From positions 13,040,501 through 13,104,500 of the forward strand of contig OX940862.1 of assembly GCA_954871525.1 (NCBI GenBank): 64,000 bases of DNA, given 5' to 3'. Source of the stretch: Parietaria judaica (taxonomy: Eukaryota; Streptophyta; Magnoliopsida; Rosales; Urticaceae). The notes under the pieces were generated by a model that worked only from the letters and a program-made list of their open reading frames with translations, did no database searches and was not told where the DNA came from. The translations under genes were made by a program, and so were the position numbers. Positions 1 through 11,100 of this stretch are shown here, piece after piece (the stretch's first letter is position 1; the number at the start of each line of letters is the position of its first letter).

Positions 1-878
1 TGAATTGCCTTCAAGCATAACCTACAAAGCAGAAGTATGTGATCCCTCATGGCCTCATCAATCACAACCCCGTATCGAGGCGAATTCGCTATAATCCAAT
101 TCGCAAGCTCGTGTTCCCTTACTACGTTCAATCCCGATATTGCGCAAAGAACACGGTAACTATACACGCTCGGGTACTGATTCCAAGCTTCAACCTCGGC
201 TCTGATAGCCCACAATTCCGAAGAGAGAATCTTCCTATGCCCTTGCTTAAAACCCGTAGTATCTATCCGCTCACTGCCCTCGAAATTCGCACACTCAACG
301 GATAAAATCGCAGGAAGAGTAAAAGTTCTATCAACGCCGTCTAGAGAAGACAAACTAACCACGCCATGGCAGTCGTGGTAGAAGTAACTGGATCCGAAAT
401 CGGCGTAGAAATCTTCCAAGGAGAAGCACGGCTCATTGCCCGAGCCGTGAAGCCTCCGAATCGTGCCGTTCTCGGTCCGAGAGGAGCTAGATGGCTTCAA
501 GGTTTCAAGGTAATTGAGCTGTGGATGAAGAATGTCGTCTTGGAGAGGAGCATGAGAGGACGAACAGCGAAGGAAATGCGAGAATATCGCACTCGGTGGC
601 ATAACGTGTCTTGAATCGAAAGGGCAAGAGACGAAGCCAATGGAATCAGCTCCATTACAGGTCTGGAGCGGAAGAAGAGTGAGCAGAGATCGGAGTGTCT
701 GCTCGGACTGATCAATCAGATCGTTGAGTGACGAGAGAGAGGCAGAGAGATTCGGATTGGGAGTTCGGGGATTCGGATTCTGAAGCTGAGAGCTTACAGA
801 GTTGGGGCTAGGGTTAGGGTTCGGAAATGGTGGAGGGAAAGTGGAAGGTAGGTGGTGAATCGCAGGAGGATGGGACAT
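1..878 (-). CDS. U11-48K: U11/U12 snRNP 48 kDa protein (U11-48K), 5' part, runs off the window
   Basis: An open frame of 292 codons starts at the ATG at 878-876 and stays open to base 1, so the gene continues to the left of the window. After a Pro/Asn-rich head (residues 1-45) comes a helical-looking stretch and then a CHHC zinc finger: C85, H91, H101 and C105, with spacing C-x5-H-x9-H-x3-C. This is the signature of the zf-U11-48K family, which in the U11/U12 di-snRNP recognises the 5' splice site of U12-type introns in the nucleus. The downstream stretch, including a YFYHDCHG-like patch near residue 182, fits the plant protein as I remember it. The only in-frame ATG near the 5' end was chosen as start; upstream sequence becomes AT-rich near 1060. 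Family assignment is firm; the missing C-terminal part cannot be assessed. Confidence 0.85.
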   Translation of the reverse strand, partial: MSHPPAIHHLPSTFPPPFPNPNPSPNSVSSQLQNPNPRTPNPNLSASLSSLNDLIDQSEQTLRSLLTLLPLQTCNGADSIGFVSCPFDSRHVMPPSAIFSHFLRCSSSHAPLQDDILHPQLNYLETLKPSSSSRTENGTIRRLHGSGNEPCFSLEDFYADFGSSYFYHDCHGVVSLSSLDGVDRTFTLPAILSVECANFEGSERIDTTGFKQGHRKILSSELWAIRAEVEAWNQYPSVYSYRVLCAISGLNVVREHELANWIIANSPRYGVVIDEAMRDHILLLCRLCLKAI

Positions 879-1446
879 GGGTACTTGGAATTGCAGATTT
901 GCGAGTGAAAGTGATGAACATTAGATATCTCGAGGACGAAAAATAGTGTTTGGATTCCGAGAAAGCGAGGGAAAATTCAGACTGGAAAATGTTCTCCCGT
1001 TCGGAGTTTGAGACGAAGAGGGAAAGAAACAGAAACTACAACAACTTGACAAAACGACATGAAAGACAAAGAAACTGGTAGACCCATTTTTAACATATTT
1101 TTATTAATTAGTTAATTAATTTAAGGGATATTGATTGCATAAATACAAAATTTTGACCAACTAAAGCAGCATGGGCCCAAAGTAAGAAAAAAAAAGTGTA
1201 AAAAAGTACTAAAAATTGATAAAATTGAGGCGACGCATATTTCCGTTCATTTTTTTTACGGGCGTTAGTCAAATGTGTGGCATGAAATTGACTAATGTAA
1301 TATTCACTTTAATTTTTTCAAATGTCCGTCGTACCAGGTGATATTTTAACACGTTCGTAAAAAAATTGTAGACGAAAATATGTTTCACCTCAGTTTTGTC
1401 GATGTTGGATATTTTTATCGATTTACTTTCACTTTAACACATTGCA
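879..1446. other. Upstream region of U11-48K
   Basis: The first 150-180 bp are the likely 5' UTR and promoter of the minus-strand U11-48K gene. The rest is AT-rich, with no open frame or repeat that I can name. Confidence 0.4.
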
Positions 1447-1699
1447 AGGCCCGATTATTGCGGAGGTGTAGGAGCTCGGCCGAGAGGTAGGCGGGGCCGG
1501 AGAGTGGACTTGGGTTCCACGAGAATGTAATGAGGTGGCCAATGCTTTGGCCCAAGAGACGTTTTTCTTCTCTTATTTCGGACCTCATGTGTCCTTATTG
1601 CCCGGAGTGGCTTGTAGCAACGGTGTTGAGAGATTTTTCTCCCCAATTTTTTTGATTGAATGAAATCAAATTGCTTTAAAAAAAAAAAAAAAAAAAACA
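1447..1699 (+). mobile_element. LINE (non-LTR retrotransposon) 3' end with poly(A) tail, 5'-truncated
   Basis: On the plus strand a short frame reads WTWVPRECNEVANALAQE (about 1503-1556), the usual end of the plant RNase H-like domain that closes LINE ORF2 (WVPRE..N.VADALA). It stops near 1654 and is followed by a short 3' UTR ending in about 22 A residues (1678-1699). Only the last 250 bp are present, as expected of a 5'-truncated LINE copy. An in-frame stop upstream shows it is dead. I could not find a convincing target-site duplication. Confidence 0.7.
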
Positions 1700-2186
1700 T
1701 GCCACCTAAGTGGTCAACATTTAAGTACTTATGTAGTCAATAACCCAGTTAAATGTAAAAATTCAAGAATTAACATATTCCAAAATTTTAACTTGGTTGT
1801 TAAAAAAATCAATTTTTGAACCGGAGAAAAATCGGACTCCGGTGAGGCGGGGCCAACCCATCCCCTTAAAATAATGTTAAAATTAGAAAAGTTTGACTTT
1901 GAAGTACTTTTCTACGCTATATGCATTATGTAAATACATATAAACAATTTACACATTAAGGTTAGTGTAGAAAGAGAGAGACTTGTAGTCAAGCACAAAC
2001 AAGATTCCATATTATTATATATTAAACTTTAAAAAAACATCAATAACGAGATTCGAAACTACGAACCTTATTACTACCATAACTATATATAGTGATATAC
2101 ACTATATGTAGATATATGGCAAGACGACGACTCACACTTTATTCCATCACTACTAACTCATAAACAACAAACAGACATTGTACTCA
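1700..2186. other. Intergenic, 3' flank of GLP1
   Basis: AT-rich DNA. It should contain the 3' UTR of GLP1 just left of 2187. No gene or repeat recognised. Confidence 0.4.
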
Positions 2187-5100
2187 TCAGTTGCTCGGCC
2201 AGAACATCTTCTGAAGCTGGAGAACCACGTTCTTGTCCAGCTGAAACGCCTTCGCGAGGAAATCCGGGTTTATCGGAGGGCTGGCTCCGAACACCGCATT
2301 GGCCATCGTGATAACTCCAGCGTTTTGGCTGCTCAGCGCCGCGAAGGCCAGCGCTGGCGAGTGTCCCACATTGAACTGGAAGTGGATCAGGCCGATGGGG
2401 AAGACGAACACGTCGCCAGCGTTCAGAACCTTCGTGAAGAGCTTGTTCGAGCCGTCGGCCTGGTTGGACGTCACGAAGCCCACCAAGAGCTGTCCTTCAA
2501 CGACGACGAGGATCTCGGAGCCCCGGGGGTGCGTGTGGGGCGGGTTCTGCCCGTACGGAGCGTAGTCGATGCGGACGAGCGAGATGCCGAGAGTGTTGAG
2601 CCCTGGGATCCTGTCGACGTTCACTGTCGTCACGTTGGAGCCGACTCGGTTGTTGGTGATTCTCGGAATGTTGAGACCGGAGGTGAAGAAGTCGTTCGCG
2701 TTGGTCATGTTAGGGTTCTTGCAGAATTTCCCATTGACAAATACTGCTTGGATAAACAAAATATCGTTAATAATTTCGGTAAGGATCAGTTGATTCAGTG
2801 TCTTAAATTTGAATGATCTTAAGAATACTTATCGAGATATTAATTACATGAGCTATATTCTTATTACAATTTCATAATACGTTTGATGATGTCTATAATA
2901 TTATATGTAATAACGATCAATACATGTATGAACAATTATTGTTTTGGCAAAAAAATTAGAATTGTTTTAATTAATGAGTTTTGCAATGTATTTTATTATT
3001 TCTATAAGTTTTTGGTATCTTGGTTGTATTTGTAAGGAGATAAAATGAAAACAAAAAGAGATAATGAAATTGTTGGGTTTTTTCGATGACTTTTCTCAAT
3101 CCCGAGGCGGAAATCACGGGATATCATCGAACAATAAAGATCTAGAATAATTACGAGAATTAAGATACAGTTTAGAGATTGTTACCAAACTTCGGTACTT
3201 TTGCCAACTGTACCGAATAACTGCCGATTCCTTTGATTCTGGAGCTTGTTGAATTTAGGATTTAGCGCCTCAAGTGTTGCGCCTCTATTTCGTACACCAC
3301 GTCACTCGGGAACGTCTTAGATGACCGGAAAACACCTCGGAGGATAGGTTAGATCCTAGTTGGTGTTTAGATGATCAACCGTTGATTGAACCGGGGAGGA
3401 AGCCACGAAATTCGACTCACTAGGGAGGGAGCTCGAATTCTAGGAGGCTAGGGTTTCTATTGTGTGTGTTATCTTTAATTATGAGTCATATTAGGGTATT
3501 TATAATACCCTATGGTCATGACCTAGTGGGCTTTCTAAAAGCCCACCTAATGGGCTTTCTAAAAGCCCAATCATGGATTAATTAATCTATTATTAATTAA
3601 TATGAATCATAATTAATACTTGGGCCCGAGTGGGCCCATTACGTCGGTTATGGTTATCGGGTCGATATCCGATAACCCGAGAGATACAATATCGGGTTCG
3701 GGCATAACCAACAATCTCCCACTTGCACGAACGCACCGGATTGGCTATCTCCGTGCACGCACTGCACATAAAGTATTACTCGAGAATGCCGCCTTGGGTT
3801 AGATGTACATTCTCTCAGCTACTCATGCCTGGTTCATCAAAGTTACACGTGAAGTTTGTTTCATTGTAACTTAATCATCATACTCCGTTTTCGTTGCGAG
3901 TTCGGTGTGACTCTGTAGGATTCTGTAGTGTTGGCCACATACTCATATGAGTATGCAAGAAGTAAGTGGCCTCCACCTAGACTTAACTTCCCCCAATCTA
4001 CAAAACTTTAAATCCTCTTTTATAGATTAATCGTGGTGAACCATGTGGTTCTTTACGATTAAAATATGGTATATGACTGATTCCTTCGACATCCTTTTAC
4101 ATCTCTAGATGCGGCACATGTCATGGTTAGGAACACCTGTTAAGCCTGATCTAATGTTTTCTGATTCAGGCATAAGTATTGAAACATCAAAACAGAAACT
4201 CTTTTGTTTTGCCTGTGGCCACAGATTTTATTATACTTATCCTATTCAGAAGGCCCCGAGTGTATAGCCCCAAAAGGAATGGGGGGATGCATGTTTTCTT
4301 GAAACGTCATTCCATCCTACAAGGTTCATCGCATGCCCAACTACAACTGTTATGACTTTCCAGTTACGATAAGCGTTGAGCTGTAATCTAAGCATGCAAC
4401 TTACCCAGTGATGGACTCATGATGTTTTCAAACTTTGGAGTCTCTTCATATCTCTAAGTTTCTCAGTGTCCCCTTATATCAAGGTTTTGTTTCCATGTGA
4501 GAATATTTAGAGTGCGAGTCTTCCAGCACTGCTAGTCATTCCGACTAGTGCCTACATGTATAAGAATATCTCTCAGATATCAAGGACCCATTCCTTTTAT
4601 CTTAACAACATGTACCAGTCAATTATGAATATCATTGATAGTCCCTCTTTGTTTCTTCATAATGATTTCTTTGACTGGGGAAATTCAAGAATGTCTTGAA
4701 GACATCTTAGGAACTACATTTGTATAGCTTGATATCAATGATTTGAATAAAATATTGATATGAGCCTTTTAAATGATGAAACTTGCCTTTTAAAGAAAAT
4801 AATAATGTGCTTCAAATTTAATCAAATATAATGATTACAAAAATTTGTCTCCGATCCAAAATCAGATTCAGATAATAAATCGTAACAGACATTTATGGGT
4901 TCTTTATCCCAATGCTTTCCGCATGACGAAAGTGTTTTTCTTTCGATAAAGATTTTGTCATCGGATCTGCTACATTTTCTTCAGTGTCTACTCTCCTCAT
5001 CTCTATGTCCTTCCGATCAACAATGTCTCTGATCAGATGGTACTTTCTGAGTACATGCTTTGCTGTCTTGTGTGATCTTGGTTCCTTGGCTTGTGCTATA

Positions 5101-8100
5101 GCTCCGTTGTTATCACAGAAAAGCTTCACAGGATCACCAATGCTAGGAACTACACCAAGATCAGAAACAAATTTCTTGATCCATACAGCCTCTTTTGCAG
5201 CATCAGATGCAGCGATGTACTCAGATTCTGTGGTTGAATCAGCTACCGTAGCTTGTTTACTGCTGTTCCACGTAACAGCACCACCATTTGCACAGAATAC
5301 ATATCCTGTTTGAGATTTGAAATCATCCCTGTCTGTTTGGAAGCTTGCATCAGAATATCCTTCAAAAGTTAATTCTTTTGCACCACCGTATGTCAAACAT
5401 CTATCTTTTGTTCTATTTAAATAACGCAAGATATTCTTAACGGCTGTCCAATGGTTAAAACCAGGGTTTGATTGAAATCTGCTTGTCATGCTTAAGGCAA
5501 AAGCTACATCTGGTCTAGTACATATCATTGCATACATTATTGAACCAATAGCTGAAGCGTATGGAATTTTCTCCATACTTTTGATTTCTTCTGAAGAAAC
5601 CGGACATTGCTTCTTGGTCAAGTATGTCTTATGGGTCATCGGTGTAAAACCTTTTTCCGATTTGTCCATTTTAAACCTTTTAACAATTTTGTCAATATAT
5701 GTACCTTGGCTTAGAGATAAGATTCTTTGATTTCTATTTCTTTGAATCTTTACGCCTAGTATATAGGCGGCTTCTCCTAAGTCTTTCATTGAGAAATATT
5801 TTCTCAACCACTCCTTCACGGTCTGGAGTTCAGATGTATCGTTTCCTATTATCAGTATGTCATCTACATAGAGAATCATGAAAACTATTTTGCTCCCACT
5901 CGATTTGATATATACACAAGGATCGTCTTTGTTCTTAACAAAACCAAAATCAGTAATTGATTCATCAAAACGACGATTCCAGCTTCGAGATGCTTGCTTA
6001 AGACCATAAATTGATCTTTTCAATTTGCAAACCTTATTTGGATGTTTGCGGTCTATGAAACCTTCAGGTTGTGTCATGTACACATCCTCTTCGAGAATAC
6101 CATTCAAGAACGCGGTTTTCACGTCCATTTGCCAGATTTCATAATCATGAAATGCTGCAATGGCTAGCAAGATTCTTATGGACTTGAACATGGCAACAGG
6201 AGAGAAAGTTTCATCATAGTCAATACCATGAATCTGTCGATAACCTTTAGCGACTAATCTTCCTTTGTAAGTTTGTATTTTGCTATCCATGTCGATCTTC
6301 CTTTTGAAGATCCATTTGCAACCAATGGGTTTCAACCCTTTGGGAGCATCAACGAGGTCCCATACTTCGTTGCTATACATGGAGTCCATTTCAGAGTTCA
6401 TGGCTTCTAGCCATTTGTCTGAGTCATCTCCCGACATTGCTTCGTTATAAGATTCAGGTTCTTCACCATCGTCTTCATGAACAGTTTCATCTTCTATTGA
6501 AACAAGAAGGTTCAATTTAAGAGGAGGTTGACTCTCTCTAATTGATCTTCGTGATGTCAGTGTGTAATCTGGTTGCTCATTTATCCCATCTTGTATGGGC
6601 ACATCGTATAGAACTATATTTTCTTGAGGTTCTTCATTGACAATCTCATTTTCAACTTCTTCGTTTAGAACAACGTTTTCTATTTGGTTATCAACCATGA
6701 TCTGATCATGATGTTCATAACTCGATGTGTGAGTACCTTCTGTGTCCATTTCTTGTTCTTGAGTATCTTGTGGTTCTTGCTCTTCATTAAGAACAATGTT
6801 TCTCCCACTAGACTTTCTAGAGAGAAAATCTTCTTCTAAGAAAACGCCGGTTTTGGCAACTATTATTTTGCCTGTGTGTTTTTGATAGAAGTAATACCCA
6901 GGAGTTTCTGTTGGGTATCCCACAAAGTTACATTTAACCGATTTGGGACTGAGCTTGTCAGACATTAGAGTCTTGACATATGCCTCACATCCCCAGATTC
7001 TCATGAAATGCAAATCCGGTATTCTTCCTTTCCATATCTCATATGGGGTTGAAGGAACCGTCTTAGATGGTACACAGTTCAGTGTGGTAGCTGCTGTCAT
7101 AAGTGCATATCCCCATAGGGACTCAGGTAAGTCAGTTTTATTCATCATTGATCGAACCATGTCCAACAAGGTTCGATTTCTCCTCTCAGATACACCATTT
7201 AGTTGAGGTGTACCTGGAGGGGTCAGTGATGAAATGATTCCCATGTCACGGAGGTAAGCTTTGAAATCATCGCTCAAGTATTCGCCACCTCGATCAGATC
7301 GTATGGCTTTAACTTTTCTCGCTAACTGATTTTCAGCTTCATTCTTGAACTGTTTGAACTTTTCAAGTGATTCAGATTTGTGTTTCATTAGGTATACATA
7401 ACTGTATCGACTGAAGTCATCAGTGAAGGTGATGAAATACCTGAAACCTCCTTTAGCCTGAATGGGTATTGGTCCACATACATCTGAATGTATGAGGTCC
7501 AATAGTCCTTTCTTTCTCTCATAAGTTCCTTTAAAGGAAGGTTTTGTCATTTTCCCGACCAGGAAAGATTCACATGTGTGATAAGATTCATAATCAAAAT
7601 CATCCAGTCTTCCTTGTTTGTGAAGCTGAGTTATGCGCTTCTCGCCTATATGGCCAAGTCGACAGTGCCAGAGATAGGCCGTATTGACAAGGTTGGGTTT
7701 CACTCTTTTATTGGTGATGTTATAAACATGATTTTCAGAGGTATTCAACGAATAAAGACCGTTTGATAAATAAGCAATACCATAACAAATACCATCCTTA
7801 AAAACCGCACAACGCTTGTTCCCAATTTTAAAATCAAAACCTAAAACATCCAATTCTGGAATAGAAATTATGTTCTTGGTAATGGAAGGTACGAAATGAC
7901 AATCATTTAATTCTAAAATCATTCCTGCTGAGGTGTTGAGATCTACATGGCCCACAACTTTTGCAACAACTGGTGCTCCATTTGCCACGCGCATGTTGGT
8001 CTCATCCTTCCTCAGCATCTTACTTCTCTTCAGAGTCTGCATGTCAGTACAAATATGAGTACCACATGCTGTATCTAATACCCAATATTTAGAGGTAGTA

Positions 8101-11100
8101 AGATTGACTTCTATAACATTTATACCTGTGGAGGAGTTTGAACTCTTCTTCAACTTCTTGATCTCTGCAAGGTACAAAGGACAATTCTTTTTCCAGTGTC
8201 CCTTCTTATCGCAGTGAAAACACTTATGATCGGGAGTGGCTCCAACTTTGGGTTTCATGGCACGAGCCTTAACCCTCAAGTTATATGGAGCCTTGCCTTT
8301 ATTCTTCTGAACATACTGCTTCTTTCCCTTGAACTTGCTATTTATAGCATTAATAGTTCTATTCTGTCCATTGGGTACATTACCCTCAGCTGTTTGCAAC
8401 ATGTTGTGAAGCTGATGAAGACTCTTTGATTCAGGGGACATATTATAATTCAGTATAAACTGATTATAAGAATCGGGGAGAGAGTTGAGCACAATATCAA
8501 TGTATACTTCCTCAGGGATCTTTATCTCTTGTTTGGTCAGACTTTCTGACCAGCTGATCATCTTCAGAACATGATCATGCACATTGTTTCCATCAGTTAA
8601 TTTTGCTCTTAGCAAATTTTTCATTATCCTGAATCTTGTATGACGTGCTTCTTGATCATACATCTTCTTAAGATGTTGAATCATTTCCCATGCAGACATG
8701 TTCTCATGTTGCTCCATGAGATTTGGTGTCATGGTTGCTAACATGAGACAAGCTACTTCAGTGGCTTCTAGGGGTGAAAATTTTGTCACCGTTTATCGGT
8801 ATCGTCTCGGTATCGGTATCGATCTCGGATCGGTTTTAAAAAAAAACCGATAAATTTAGTTTAAAACCGAGAATCGATACTTATCGGTTATCGGTTTTCG
8901 ATACCGATACCGAGAAATGATACTGATACCAAATTTCTCGAATTTTGGTATCGGTTTCGGTTTTGAACTACATGTCGTTTTTTATTATACTACATGTCGT
9001 TTCTATTAAAAAATTAGGGTATCTTCCTTCTCCTCCTCACTTTCGCTTTCCCTCATTTCGCCGCCAGCCGCCCAGCCCTATTCTCCTCCTCTCGGTCTCT
9101 TCCTTCTCCCTCGCCGAGGTTCAAATTCTTCGCCGATCAAACCACCAACTGTGAGTAATCCTCTGCATTTCCCTTTCGATTCTGATTCGTTCTTCACTGT
9201 CTTAGCTCAATCTGTGCATGCACGAGGCCAATGCGGTGACCTTGATCTTCTGATCGGTCTCTGAAACTCGCTTTCGTGTTTTTCGTTTTTTTTTTAGGGA
9301 AAATCAGTGTTTGAAAGCTTTTGTCATTGAAACTTGAAGCTTTCGATTTTTTTTATTTGGGAAAATCAATCTTGAAGATTGTCATTGTTTGGTTTAGGGG
9401 TTTGGATCTTGATCTGCCATGTTCAATTTGTATAGAACAGACATATATAATCATGTGTATATTTAATTCTGAGTTTGAATTACAAAATCAAAGATATTTT
9501 GAATCAGATTGTTGGTAATCAATCCACATCTTCTTCATTTTGATCGTGATTTTGATTTTTGAATAGGTCCTCTCTTCCATTCCTGCTCCTCGAATTGCTT
9601 CTCTGTAGGTTCCAATATCCAATATCGATTCAGGTTTGTAACTTTAGTGTTTAGATACATCTCAACTTTAGTGTTTATATTTATAATCCTAAATATATTG
9701 ATGGTAGCATTAATCTGATACAGGTCATGGATAATAGTGTTACTGGGTCTACAACTTCCGATTCTGATAGTAGTGAAAATGAATCAGAGTCGAGCCCCAC
9801 TTTACTGTCCGAAGAAGTGAACACGTACAAGGATTCCGTTGAAGGCGAAGAACCAGGTATTTACTTGATCTCATGACTCATTTATTTGCTCTGTAACTCT
9901 GTTTATTTCAGCACAAATAGTTGTGCAAATAAGTTTGTTGAATGTGTTATTTTATAATATAACAGAATGTGTTTTTTTTTTTATATTACAATGCAAATAG
10001 GTTTGTAACGTTGAATATAATATATTAGGGGTAATTATGCTTTTATATTTCTTAAATGAAAGTTTCTTTTAATTGTTTATTGTAGAAGAAAACTCCGAAG
10101 CTCCCGTTTCAACTTCCGTTCCCTCCGCTCTTACCGGTGGTAGTAGTAACATGGCCAAGAAAAAAGACGAGGCGAAATCAAAGAAAAAAGAGAAGGCGAA
10201 ATCAAAATCAAAGAAAAAAAAATGACATGTTTAAATTAAGTTTGATGTTTTTATGTATTAGACATGTATTTTTATATTTCGGACATGGTATTTTGTATTA
10301 TTTTTGGATTTTGCCCCGGGTTATTCTCGGTTTATGTCTCGGTTTATTTATCGGTTTTCATTTATTTTTTCTCGGTCTCGGTCTCGGTATCGGTTTGATA
10401 AAAAACCAATAAATTTTAGAACCGATACCAATACCAATACCAAAAAAAAATATATCGATTTTTCAATACCAATACCAAAAAATACTAATTTACCGATTAT
10501 CGGTACCGGTTTCACCCCTAGTGGCTTCATCAGTATGCTTCTTATAAGCATCTTTGTCTGCTCGGGATGCAGTAGCAGGAGGTTCAGCTGGAGGTTCATT
10601 CATAATGATAACCTCCTTCTTTTCGTGCCTGAGCACAATTTTGAGGCGTCTTTGCCATTCCGGAAAATTTCTTCCGTTTAAGATGTTTTCCTTCTCAAGG
10701 ATGGATCTTAGTGAGCTGCTAGACATTGTTCAGTTTCTACAATTTTTAAATAAAAACTGAATAAGCACAATATTAATTCTAGTATTTACATGTAAATTAT
10801 AAATTACTTATTATAATAAAGATGTTACATAAAAGTATATATTATAAGGGCTTTATATAATATTTCGTGATTTGTTAATGGAAAAGTAACCCTCATCAAT
10901 TCCATTAATTAGTCACTCAGAGAAAGTCAACAATTGCTCTAATATCTTATATTATCTCTGACGTTTAGAAAAGAAAAACAATTTTTCATTTATCATTCTA
11001 ACCGGTTTCAAAAGAATTGTCTACGATATCTAATCTAATTAGAGTACTCGTTTAGGTAGACCCAAGGGGTGAATCGGCGGACAGTATAGGTCGCCCTACG

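Noticed and set aside
1455..1700. Minus-strand 81-codon frame beginning with a Phe run
   Set aside because: The Phe run is the LINE poly(A) read backwards; the meaningful frame is on the plus strand.
2178..2816. Long plus-strand open frame of 212 codons
   Set aside because: It is the antisense shadow of GLP1 exon 2, whose cupin motifs and splice site are on the minus strand. The same applies to the plus-strand frames at 16534-16848, 23478-23912 and 36335-36934 and the minus-strand frame at 41445-41765.
8789..8789. ATG at 8789 as the true start of the Copia polyprotein
   Set aside because: It lies 20 bp inside the hAT end; the native Gag start is at 10726 on the other side of the insertion.
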